A model generated the notes under the pieces. It searched no databases and was not told where the DNA came from. It worked only from the letters and a program-made list of their open reading frames with translations. A program made the translations under genes and the position numbers. Positions 27,141 to 39,026 of a stretch of 64,000 bases of DNA are shown one piece after another. Source of the stretch: Tomocerus qinae (Eukaryota > Arthropoda > Collembola > Entomobryomorpha > Tomoceridae); NCBI GenBank assembly GCA_020055645.1, contig CM034549.1, forward strand, positions 1,984,001-2,048,000, read 5' to 3'. Position 1 is the stretch's first letter. Every line of letters starts with the position of its first letter.

Positions 27141-27466
27141 GAAATAGGCCCGTTCTCCGAACGGGAAAAATGGGTAACCCCTTAATGGGGACGGTAGATC
27201 ATGAGTATGCATTATGCATTAAAAAAGTATGAAAATTAACAGATTAAAATGTTCAAAACATTGCTTGCTGCATTGCTACAACATCCTACGGACGGGGAAC
27301 CAAATACAATACTTATCGAATCAACATAATAATAGTGAACCAAATTCAACATCATATCATTTAACTAAACAGCGAAATTAAAGTAAATGTTTGAAGTCCT
27401 TTCATCAGTGCCTGATTTTTATTATATCATTAATATTATATGGACATAATATATAATTTTAAATCC

Positions 27467-28520
27467 CCCCGTCAATTTACATCACCCCGCGTCATTTTAC
27501 ATTACCACATCATTGTAAATAGACGTAATTTTAAATAACCCCATCATTGTAAATAGACGTCATTTTAAATAACCCTGTCATTTAAAATAGACGTCATTGC
27601 AATTGACCCCGTCATTGTAAATGACCCCGCCATTTATTTTAAATAGACGTCATTGTAAACGACCCCGTGATTGTAAATGACCCCGCCATTTATTTTAAAT
27701 GGACGTCATTGCAAATGACCCCGCCATTTATTTTAAATAGACGTCATTGTAAACGACCCCGTGATTGTAAATGACCCCGCCATTTATTTTAAATGGACGT
27801 CATTGCAAATGACCTCGCCATTTATTTTAAATAGACGTCATTGTAAACGACCCCGTGATTGTAAATGACCCCGCCATTTATTTTAAATGGACGTCATTGC
27901 AAATGACCCCGCCATTTATTTTAAATAGACGTCATTGTAAATGACCCCGCCATTTATTTTAAATAGACGTATTCTAAATGACCCCGTCATTTTAAATAGA
28001 CGCCATTGTAAACGACCCCGTCATTGTAAATGACCCCGCCATTTATTTTAAATAGACGTCATTGCAAATGACCCCGCCATTTATTTTAAATAGACGTCAT
28101 TGCAAAAGACCCCGCCATTTATTTTAAATAGACGTCATTGTAAATGACCCCGCCATTTATTTTAAATAGACGTCATTTAAATGACCCCGTGATTTTTAAT
28201 AGACGTCATTTAAATGACCCCGTGATTTTAAATAGACGTCATTTAAATGACCCCGTGATTTAAAATAGACGTCATGGTAAATGACCCCGTCATTTTAAAT
28301 AGAAGTCATTGTAAATGACTCCACATTTTAAATAGTCATTTTAAATAACCCTGTCGTTTTAAATAATTTTGTCGTTTAGAATCACCCTTCATTTTGAATA
28401 ACCCCATTGTTTTAAATCTATAAACGTCATTTTAAAATATTTTGTCATTTTAAATAACCTCGTTATTTTAAACATTCCTGTCATTTTAAATAATCTCTTT
28501 ATTTTAAATATTCCTGTAAC
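27467..28520. repeat. GACGTC-rich minisatellite with 94-bp higher-order unit
   Basis: About 1.05 kb is built from short related units that mix ATTTTAAATAGACGTCATT with GACCCCGCCATTTA. The simple unit is about 36-38 bp. From 27627 to 27908 three consecutive 94-bp units (56 + 38 bp) repeat almost perfectly: 27627-27720, 27721-27814 and 27815-27908. About sixteen copies of GACGTC occur. The array decays at both ends into shorter, more diverged units. The units are contiguous and lack unique spacers, so this is not a CRISPR array. Confidence 0.93.
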
Positions 28521-28724
28521 CGTAAATGTCCAAGTCTTTTTCACATCATCATGTTTAGCTCGTTTTGTAATTAGCTACCACTATTTTAATCGTCCTCGTT
28601 ATTTCTATCTATTTTCTATCTACCCCGTTACATTTATTGACCAATCCTATGTCAAGTCAAGCCATAGCATATTCAATCCAAAACCAATCCATTCTAACTA
28701 TATAAACGTTGTCTTGCTATTAAT

Positions 28725-29105
28725 AGTTTGACTCCGCTGCGGTCGCCCCGTTCGAGGTGAAAGGGACACTAATCTCTTTACATGGCGGAGGCCTGCCTGC
28801 TTAAAGAGTAGGACTTTGTCAAATTTTCGAAATTCACTGGCAAAATATTTTCTACTAAAAAATAAAAAACTGGAGTCGCTACCGTCTTCGTTATTAAGTC
28901 GAGTAGGTCAGGAAAAAGTTTGGTAAAGATCGGATGAAAACTGTAGGAGGAGTATCTGGACAAAGCGTGACAGATCGGAGCGTTTTCTCCCACTCCTTCA
29001 ATGTTAAAATTCGAAATTCAAAAAATCATAAAACGATTTCTATGAAAGATATCGTTTTGAAACTCGAGGTTTGGGGTTCTGACTATGATGTGCCCATCCA
29101 GTAAA
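28725..29105. repeat. Unclassified block next to the minisatellite, possible mobile-element remnant
   Basis: This stretch is less AT-rich than its flanks and directly follows the minisatellite. A 71-codon frame on the minus strand (28778-28993) has no recognised domain. On the far side of the array, at 27149-27165, lies an imperfect palindrome, CCCGTTCTCCGAACGGG. The two flanks plus the array could be one mobile or satellite unit of about 2 kb, but I cannot identify a family. Confidence 0.3.
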
Positions 29106-29813
29106 AATTTGAAAGTCTTAAGTTGATGTTAAAGGGGAAATGAATTGCTATTATTATATAGATACTTATTCCAATCTTGCACACATACTCAACATAATAA
29201 GTTATGTAAAACTTATAAACACTAGTCTGTCTCAATGAGAATATAATATAATCTCTTCTCCAGTGCAAAATGGGACCTTTATGAGACCTTTGGTCATCTG
29301 AAAAATATTTCATTCATAATGAGTTAACAAGTAAAATGTTTCTTATTGACTATATGTACGTAATATGCACTACTAAATAGTGCATATAGCAAATTGCAAA
29401 TCATTGAATACACAGTTGGTGTATTTATTCGCAAAGTACTGCGCATACACAATGTACACAAAAAAGTAATAAATTATGGACACAAATATTACTACATCTT
29501 TATATTATGGAAATCGACTCAAGCCAACAGCAGAGCTGACGGACGTTGCGACCTTTTAGAGAGCAAAATAATAACATTAATCATAGTAAATGTCAAAATC
29601 GAAGATATCAGATAAAATTCACTTGCTCTTTACATTGAAAGCTTTAAACCAAACTAGATATCCTAACTACAGCAATGCAACATAATAAGATGATCCCATA
29701 ACACAATTTTTCATTAGCCATTACGACTTGTGAGGTTGAAGGGGAATATATTTGCGAAATCACTTCCATTATTTCTACCGGGAAAGGCGTTTTTTATTGT
29801 AATCCCTTCCACA

Positions 29814-32800
29814 ATGGACTTTGAACTTTTTATTCTAAAACGAAAGTTCGCAGAACAGTTTTATTATTTCTTTTTTGTAGCTATCGTTGTTTTTTCAGGA
29901 CTGCCTTCGCAGAATTCGGCAATAAATACTCCTAAGGTATGTGTTTTTATCCAATTTGTCAAGTTTTTGGAGTGCCACGAGAGAATTCCATTTTCAAAGA
30001 CGATATGTGTATTTTATAGGACGGGTCAATACACATAAGGGAAATGCATGTGTCTTCTAAAATTCGCTATCGCTATTGCCGCACCCATGTCATTTCTACG
30101 ATAGTCAATTCACATCCAGAAAATGCCCAAGAAATCAACTTCTTCATGAAAATTCCTAGAAATGCTTTCATTTCTAATTTGACATTGTAATCATTTTCTT
30201 AAATAGTTAAAGTCTTAACCAGGCAATTATTGCACACATATACGTATTGTTTGTGTATGAATTATGAAATGAATAATAGGGAAACCGAAAGTGGAATCTA
30301 TCCAGCCTTTGTGGAAAAAAGGGAAGAAGCGTCATTAAAATATGGTACTGCAATAGATCATAGCCATACTGCTGTATTAGTGGCTGCGGAAAACAGGTGA
30401 GTTTTAGCTCGCCTGAGGAAACGAGCTTATTTAACTTTAGTGAATTGATAGGTGTTGGTTGACTAATTGATGGTATACATCGTTTTTTCAGTGATTCGAA
30501 GATGTTTAATGTGAGCTTAAATATCGAATCAAATTCGGAGGTCAAAGTTATACTTTCCTATGAAGAGCAAATAATACGAGAAAATGGGCATTATGTTTAC
30601 AGAATTTATATGCATCCGGGACAAGCAAGTATTTTTTTGTTTGCCTAAAGATAAACTGTTAAAGCTTTGTTAGTTTGAAAATTATGTATAATATAGTAAT
30701 ATTTAATAACTTCAATATCATAATCCCGCAGATGGAAATTGTTAAGGATTTCACAGTAACAATAGACATGATAGAGTTCTACAATATTTCTTCCATCCAA
30801 ATCCCAAATCTAAATACTGGAAAAATGATATTGGAACTGGACAGTTAGTTATCAGCATTTCTAAGCACATCTATCACGCATTTCTCTATTCCCTTCACGG
30901 ATTCGTAGAACGATAAAATTATTATATATATTTCTGATATTTTAGAGCTCTCTAAGTCTATCAATGGAACGGAGGCCTTTTTGAGTTGGACACCTGGACA
31001 AAATCGCACATTTTATGATAAATTAGTCAGTGAAGGTGTCCTGGGGGATTTCTCCATTCATTATTATTTAGAACACAATTCAAAACCTGGAAAAGTATTG
31101 GTACGTGGCACATGGTGCATTTTATAATACAAAATATGACATGAATAATAAATATATCAACGAATACATCTAATCGCCGAGCAGGGCTGGTGATGGGTGG
31201 ATGAATTTGTTTATGGTTAGCAATGTATAATTGTGTCTACTTAAATATAGTTGCGCAATGGGTACTTTGTTCACACTTTTAACACTCAAGACTTGCCCAT
31301 TCTTCCAAAGCACGTTATATTCGTATTAGATATTAGTGGTTCTATGATGGGCCTCAGGTTGAAGCAATTGCAATCTGCAATGAAAAATATATTTGATGAT
31401 TTGCGGACTGATGACTTTTTCAACATTATCACATTTTCCTCGCAAGTACAGGTATTATAATTACATTATAATGACAATAAGGAATGACAAGTGCTAAATA
31501 ATTCTTATTATTGTAGAATTGGTCCCCTTTCGGTGGAAAGTGTTCTAATGAAGTCATTCCTTTCTCACACGATTTTAAAAATATGGCCATCGATTTTATT
31601 GACAACTTAGAAGTGCATGGATCAACAAACATTAACGGAGCTTTAGAAGAAGCTCTGGGACTTTCCCGAAAACTCCGAAATATGAGAAATAACAGCTGCA
31701 TATTACCCAACGATTATGACAAATTTATGAACTCTAATGTGACTACTATGATATTATTTTTAACCGATGGCGAACCGACATCCGGATTTATACATCGCCC
31801 CCAGATATTGGAAAACATCAAAATCAGGAATAGCAGATACCAAATTCCAATATTTTCTCTAGCTTTTGGAGCCGAGGCTGATTTTTATTTCGTTCAAAAA
31901 CTCTCTCTGCAAAATCACGGATTTTCTCGTCGGGTCTACGAAGGAATCGACTCTGATAAACAACTGGAAAAATTTTATGCCGAAATTTCGTCTCCAGTTT
32001 TGTCTGATGTGATATTCTTGTACACATCTCCGTTGTACAACATTTCTCATGTTACATTTCATAGGTTTTCCATGATAAATAAGAATTCTGAAATTCAAAT
32101 AGCAGGAATAATCACACCAAAGTATAAGTTGGTTGACATTGAAAGAAACAACTACACAGTACCATTGTCAGAGGTGTTTAGTGTTTCGTCAACAAAATTC
32201 ATAGATGCTACAATGGTTTGTCAGTGCAATTTTTGTGATAAAAATGATGAATTTATTTCCGCTGACACTGAATACAATCGCGATCATGGATGTCGAGATG
32301 AGGAAGATTATTTCATGGAAAGACGATGGGCTTATATATCCATTATGAATTTAATTGATTCACTAAAGGCTGAGGAAAATGCTACAGTTAGGGAAAAAAT
32401 AGTCAATATGTCACTACATGTAAGTACTACATAAGTTACTTAGCTATTAATTACATTACATGTTTTTGTTACATCTTATTTGTAGGATTATAGATTCTTT
32501 CCCATCTATAATATACCTAATCAAAAAATCAAAATTGTTTGCTTTGTACTTTCATTTTAGTACCACTTTGTGACACCGTACACCTCTCTGGTTTACGTAA
32601 AGCCGAATCGAAATGAGCAATCAAAAACTGAAATTAATATTGACACAGAGATTGATGACCTTGAGAAATATAAGAACTCAGTCAAAATGTATTCTCCGAC
32701 TCGACGGCCCACTAGGCCCAGAAAACCTATTACTCTCTTGAGTGCTCCGATTCCAAATCCTACGCCAAGTCCTTTACCGAAAAAATACAATTTGACGGAC

Positions 32801-33263
32801 ATCATATGGCTAGAAAGTCATAAAGTCATTGTCATCAGACTTGGATTGTCTGCTTCTGTAGAATTACATCTCATTCAGAACAATCAGGTAAGTGTCCTTA
32901 CGTGGTCCCTTTTAGCACGCCTAACAAACTGAAAGCATGTACACTTGTATGTATAATAATTTCTCTTTTACAAACCAGGAGGACAAAGGTTCTTATCAAA
33001 ATTGCAAAGTTCCTGGAAATCGTCCGGGAAAATGTAAACATCTGAAGGATTGCGTTGTAAAGGAGATTCTGACTGATTTTGACTTATTCCGTACTTCTTA
33101 CTTTTGTCCTATATATAGGTAAGTCTCTAATAAGAAAATTACTATCACTAGATAATCTATATAATGCAATGTCGATTTGGAGTAATTGGGAATTTACATG
33201 TTACTTAGTGGACAACATGGGAATTTTATCGGCACTTGTTGTGAGGAGCGTGCGATACGGTAA
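29814..33263 (+). CDS. Second ITIH-like protein, VIT + vWA + CLIP-like module (11 exons, 810 aa)
   Basis: Exons: 29814-29936, 30020-30186, 30280-30396, 30492-30624, 30732-30843, 30946-31100, 31251-31451, 31517-32419, 32561-32887, 32979-33118, 33209-33263. Phases close to 811 codons. The start was chosen so that a hydrophobic signal segment (FYYFFFVAIVVF) lies near the N-terminus. The VIT domain (IRYRYCRTHVIST) precedes a vWA domain with MIDAS motif DISGS at 296-300 and LTDGEPTSG. HGFSRRVYE and YHFVTPYTSLVYVKP are ITIH hallmarks. The C-terminus has six cysteines (C755 to C803-C804) in the same CLIP-like pattern as the upstream gene. It lacks the Thr-rich vWA insert and the long basic extension of its neighbour. 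Intron 4 (30625-30731) appears to use a GC donor. It is a tandem paralogue of the gene at 17123, with matching intron phases. Confidence 0.87.
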
Positions 33264-35286
33264 ATAAGGACATGAAAATACCAGATTCCTGAGAAAGTGA
33301 AAAGCGCTAAATTAGTACATGCGTAAGTTGCTCGAAATTAAGTCATTTATTTTATACTTGAGTCTCCAGTAAACTTCATCAGTATCCGTATACTTAACGC
33401 AATAATTAGTACCATGCTCGGTAAATAATTGGTAATTCCACTCAGTAGTTTTGTCACAAATAAGGAGTACTATTAATTCAACGGAAATACATGTGCCTAA
33501 GGCAGATTGACAATAACCGAAGCACGGTTTTACTTGGTAAGAGTTCGTGCTAAGTCTCTAATTAAATAGAAGGTAGCTTTACCAAGAAGTAAACGTAAAA
33601 CGTTATTTTTTTGTCTGGACTGACCCAAGTTATTATGTCAGGTAAAACAGAAATAAATAGATACTAAAACATTATTGATGTAATAGTTATACTTGGAAGT
33701 AGGTATTTGATGGATTTTGTGAAAATGGGGGAGAATGACTGATGTACCAAGTATTGTACATGTAAGAGTGGGTGAGTAAGTAGTCCTTCGTTGTATTTAA
33801 AGTACATTGCATATTATACTATATAGCTGTATGTTCTTAGTTCTTAGTTGCACTACAATTTTTAGTCAAAGTACAAAGTTCCTGTGTAAATACGTCCCTA
33901 AGTTCTAGGCAAACAATTTTATTGCGATGTTTAAAATTATATTTTAGTCCTTACTTAATACTTATAACATTGACGTTCTGTGAATTTGTGATACATTTGT
34001 TTAACTAATGCTAACGGTACTTATTACTCGTTCAAAAATTACTCTTCTTTCGGTAGGTGTATGTGCTATCATTTGAGTGTGGCAGTTGCTCTTTGTTTTT
34101 GATTATGGAATGAATAGATTTTGCTTAAGCAATGAGTTATGAGAACTTGTACATAATATGTTTGGTAATACAGAGCATCAGAAGTGTATGAAAGTACATG
34201 TGATATTAAGTATGTTTGTACGCGTTGAAAGAGTCAGAGAATACTAATAAAGATGTTGTTGTAAATATGTTATGAATAATGAACATAAAATGAAAGTTTT
34301 GCGTTTTATTCTACGTGCCACATTAGCAATTGCGATAGAACGAACTAGTAAGTAGTATATATGTTACTCACTGTGTCAGTCATATTTGTCTGGTTACCAT
34401 TGCATGTCTCATCATTACTTCAGAGACCTGTCTCTTTATTAGATAATGTAAACTAGAGTCTACACCACTCTGAGCCATAGCCTGCAGCATGCAGTTGACG
34501 AATCTAACAACATTAACGAACGCACTCGCAATCAGTATAACAATTGACCGAAAGTAAAGGCATTAACCATTGGTTTCCTCATCAACTTCATTGATGTCAT
34601 AACTTTAGTTGGTTGTAATCAGTTAACTCAATTAACAACCAACATACTAACCATCCTAGGAATATTATGCTATTGTTTTTGTAAATAGGCATGAGTCATC
34701 AAAAAGTGTGGTCTCTATTCAATACAATTACAATTTACAGTACAGTAAAATTGTTTTTCGAAAACCTTTAATTTTGCAGTTAAGATGCATGCACTACGTG
34801 GTATTATGGTGAATATGTACAGATAGTATAGTTAGATCATATTATTATGAATTATGGACTACGACCATGCCACTCCTCTGCAAATTACATACATTAACTT
34901 GTTAGGCTCAGATGTTGTGTATTTATTATATTATTCATCATCCGACCAATTCGGTTAACATATCACACAGGCACTCAACTCTATGATTATATAGGACATA
35001 ATATGACATCGACATGATATTATAAATATTTATACACACTAGGAGTAGGATGAGACAGTTTTTAAATAACAGGAAAACTGACAAAGGTATAATTAGCTTC
35101 ACTAATAAGATCGGCTCAAGACATAAATAGTAAATCTGATAACCTATGATAATAATTTTAGAAATTATTATACAATCATGTTTATAGATGACACTTAGAT
35201 GTATTTCTATCATCAGTATGAAGAAAAAAACATTAACATTAATTATTATTCTTCAGATCGAATCCAATATATTCTACTTAATAAAT
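33264..35286. other. 3' region of the second ITIH-like gene and intergenic DNA
   Basis: A polyadenylation signal AATAAA lies at 33652-33657. No other gene, RNA gene or repeat is apparent before the minus-strand lectin-like gene that ends at 35287. Confidence 0.45.
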
Positions 35287-37016
35287 CTATATCAACTCAA
35301 GCATCCATTTTTGTGTAATATCTGTATTGCTGCACGTCAGAGTTCCAAGGGGAGAAGGTGTCCTGTAGGTACATCAGAAGAATTTATTTTAGCATTATCT
35401 ATCTCCTACATACGCGTCTCTTTCAACACTCATTTATATGAAATACTTTGGTACTTACTTCTTCTTGTGAGGTCCGAAAAAATTGCGAATTCTCTTGCTC
35501 CACATTTGAAATATATTCATGGGTTTGTAGCTAGAAAAGAAAAAGATGACAAATGTAAAATATTGAAGTTCGCACGAAGTTAATAGCCTACATCCAGATC
35601 TGATTAGATTGTCATCACTTGCCACAAACGACTTCCACTATTTACCTACATTTCTCATTGACAATGAGGGTATTGTACCATCTGCTAAGTATTTAGTAGC
35701 TTGAGTAAAATACGCGTGAGACTGACAAAGTGACAATTGTATAAATAGAAGTGTAGTGTACGGAAGTGGAAAATACATCCCAGTGTAAATCATCATAAGG
35801 AGTAGTGAGTGTAGTAGTGGCAGTAGTAGTGGAAAAATGTATAAAAGTTTATGAATAGAATGTATATGAAAGTGGTAGGAGAAGAATGACATTAGTTCAT
35901 GGTTGACTTACTCAAAGTTTTTTATGCATTGCTGGTTACCCCAGTTTCTTATCACAACATAATCATCATCCGTATCTTCCGTAACCCATTTCTGACTCGA
36001 TGACTCTTCGTCGTACATCTAGTAAATCATGGCATCAGTAATACAAAAGAATAATCTAAACAAATTGAGTAGCTAATTGAGGAAAAGAACCTCTTGAGTA
36101 AGATTTCCAACTGAATTGTCGAGAGAGAGGACGACAGTGTTCTCCGGGAGTGTCTCAATTGTAGGAGTCGTTAGAGTCCCATTGACATTGAACTGATCCC
36201 AGGACCATTTCTGTCTCTTTGAGATTAAAACGAATTTCCGAGGTCCACTTACAACTCTACCGTTTGGAGATTGGCTACTTGAGCTCGCTTCCAAGGCCAA
36301 CCATTTCTGACTGTCTGTAGACGTCCATAATGATGTTACTATTGGCGAATCTCGACTGAAACTGTTTCCTGACACAGTTATCACCTACACAGATGGTTAC
36401 AAGATCAAACAAGCAAATGTAAATAAATATTTGTTTACACTTTGTCTACTCAGTCTGTAATCATTTCATTTTGATACAATTTATAATGATAAATGGTTCT
36501 TTGACAAGGAATACAGATCGACAATATGGACGTTATAATTTTAGTCAGAAGCATCAATATACATAATGAGAGCAAAAGGATATTTGCACTTTAATTAATT
36601 ATTCAGCTTTGTTCAAGTGAGTATAGACGATGGAAATAAATAAAAGAAAGATCGACTCTTTTCATTACAATCAAATACACAAAAACATTATATTTACAGA
36701 TAACTTAACCTATTGATCATTTACATGCAAATAAATATATCTTTCCTGGTATAAAAATGTTTTAAAATAGTCAATCAATAATAGAAAGAGAGAGGAAATG
36801 AGAGATAGTGTATTAATTAGGTAATGCAGGAAAACTTGCCTTTTTATTGGCCACGCTATTGATCACAAAATATTTCCCATTATCAAACTGAAACGAGGCC
36901 TCGCAACTTATCGAAAGCACACAGGAAACTAGAATACTAAAGCACACAAGTGATATGTGTCTATTTCCAGACCTGCCAAGTGAACTACAAATCGAATTGA
37001 GCTTTACAAAGCTCAT
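35287..37016 (-). CDS. Secreted beta-trefoil (ricin-B-type) lectin-like protein (6 exons, 253 aa)
   Basis: Exons in transcript order: 37016-36840, 36384-36091, 36018-35912, 35681-35646, 35530-35459, 35362-35287. Phases close to 254 codons. The N-terminus has a hydrophobic signal or anchor segment (ISLVCFSILVSCVLSISC). Gln-Lys-Trp motifs at residues 85-87, 117-119, 166-168 and 246-248 are spaced like the QxW repeats of ricin-B-type carbohydrate-binding folds, with strand-like segments such as GKYFVINS and VVIRNWGNQQC between them. The protein would bind glycans outside the cell. The fold assignment is an inference from the motif pattern. Exon 1 ends with a perfect GC donor (AAG|GCAAGT). The donor of exon 2 (GAG|GTTCTT) is weak, so that junction is the least certain. 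No enzymatic or toxin domain is present. Confidence 0.6.
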
Positions 37017-39026
37017 TTTAACAGAGAACTTTGATGACTCGCAATAGGAGATAAATCAGTTCTGAACTTTAACTAAGCCACATGTGACTTGTCTCAGCAG
37101 AATGCAACTGAATGCCCAAATTTCATGTCTCACTCAAATCTTGGTGTATGTGGTAACTTGTGCTCAGTTGCTTTGTCTGCAACAGAAGTCAAGACATGAA
37201 TGTGAGTGGAGTGAGTGACTGCGTCGTGTAGACTCTTGCCATGAGAAGTGGAGTAGATACATACAATCAGGAATTGGAGCTGCTCCACGTTGTACTATAC
37301 ACAGTTACGAATATGCAAGCATTATAATAAATACGTTGTTCTTAAATGCTATCTCTTATATATAAAGATGTACATATAGATGACTTCTACTCACATGCAA
37401 AATAATATTTATGCAGCCTCAATATTCATAGTAGTACATGTGCACTTATGCACAAGAAGTACCTAAAGCAGATCATTGCATCTCAGCCTTCTATATATGT
37501 AATTATACATTCTGCATATGTAAGGCATGCTTATTCATCTCACCCTTATATGCACAAAGATGGATTGTAATGAAAACAGTGTACAGATATTGTAATTGCA
37601 ATCTACTGACATGAGTTTGAAAAGAGTAGTGAGCCACAGAATTTAGGTAGGTAGAGAAGGATGAGTAAATGTTGCGGCTTCCTACAAACCTCAAGTTAAG
37701 TGGCTGACTGAGGATTTTCTGCAGAAATGAAAACAATCGGTAAAGTTTTCTAGCCAAGAGGATATGAGTTGTGTTGTGGGATGTGACGTGACGTAGAAGA
37801 ACAGAATAGGATCCGCTTTGTGATGTTGTGCTTTGACTATACCTAGTCATTATTTATTATCTTATATCAGATATCTCTTTACACCATCTATTTATAACTC
37901 TGCTGCTCTTGTATCTTGACTTTCATGTCCTGTTTCGAATTGAAGAAAACGGATTTGTTTTGACTCGGTGGTTTCGTTTTTATGTCCGTGTTAATGCTCT
38001 TTCTTTTTTATTCACCTGTTTCTTCATTTGTTAAGAGCATTATATGTCTGATACTAACACGTCAATAAAGAACATTATTATAATCCTTTAAATCTGCAAA
38101 CGTTAAGGGTACACCTTGTGTGCCAAGGCCATAATATTAACTTGGTTAATATTGAAGTATTCCAGTATGTAGTGAGTTTGGAGGACAATTTCCATTCCTT
38201 TTCAAGAATGTAACTTTGATCTTTCATTTAGACAAATAAATACCCTTTATGCTTTATGCAATTTTCTATGTAAACTTTCATTCAATGATCCGATAAAATC
38301 GGAATTTTTGCTCCCTGGAACGGAAAGTCCATGGAGTCGGTAAAGTCGCACGTCCTGTATTTCCCTGTCATCCTGGGCTAAAGATACAATTCAACCAGTT
38401 TTAGGACTATGTAGGTTATATTTAAGGCCCTTCTTTATACACGTCACACTCACACGTCCTTACCTTTTTATGGTTCATAGAATATACTTTAACATTATAA
38501 ATGTAATTGTTGTGCAGGCATGTTTACAATACTACCATATTATTATAAATAATCTATACTTGTACTAGTATCTATCCACATATAGTTATCTAGACTCTAG
38601 ACTAGTTATAAACAAATATAAAAGTATTTCTATCATTCTTTGCCAAGCTTAACCAAAGCTAAACTTTATCTATTGACGATTTGACTTACCCATTGCATTT
38701 GCATAGAATTACAATTTAATCTGTTGCGGTGTTTTCGATATCGTCGGAACACAAGTGATTGAGTCCCTAGGTGAATGTGTTTTTGCATCTTCCAACAAGG
38801 AAGCTAAACGAAAGCAGTTGGCCATGACAGTCACGGTGGTTTTAAAAAATCTCATGTGTAGACAAAAGAAGCACTATTTTCATTTTGTTTTCTTTTTTGT
38901 CTCATTGGTACAAACAGCTCATTTGCCTGAATATATACATTTTGTATATGTTACCTGAAGTTCAGCTTGGTAAGTCTAAAAAGAAGAACCGTCCTCTTAA
39001 AAAAATGCACCTTCTTTACTAGTATA
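37017..39026. other. Intergenic, no gene recognised
   Basis: AT-rich DNA between the minus-strand lectin-like gene and the fold-back element. It should contain the promoter of the lectin-like gene, but I see no TATA box. Open frames here are short and lack recognisable domains. Confidence 0.4.

Noticed and set aside
27467-28520. CRISPR-like array
   Set aside because: The units are contiguous, degenerate and lack unique spacers, and the surrounding genes are eukaryotic. It is a minisatellite.
31429-32098. Minus-strand open frames opposite the second ITIH-like gene
   Set aside because: They are antisense shadows of the vWA exons; the plus-strand reading has clear domain motifs.
35188-35583. 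131-codon plus-strand frame
   Set aside because: It overlaps the last two exons of the minus-strand lectin-like gene, whose exons have good splice sites, matching phases and QKW motifs.
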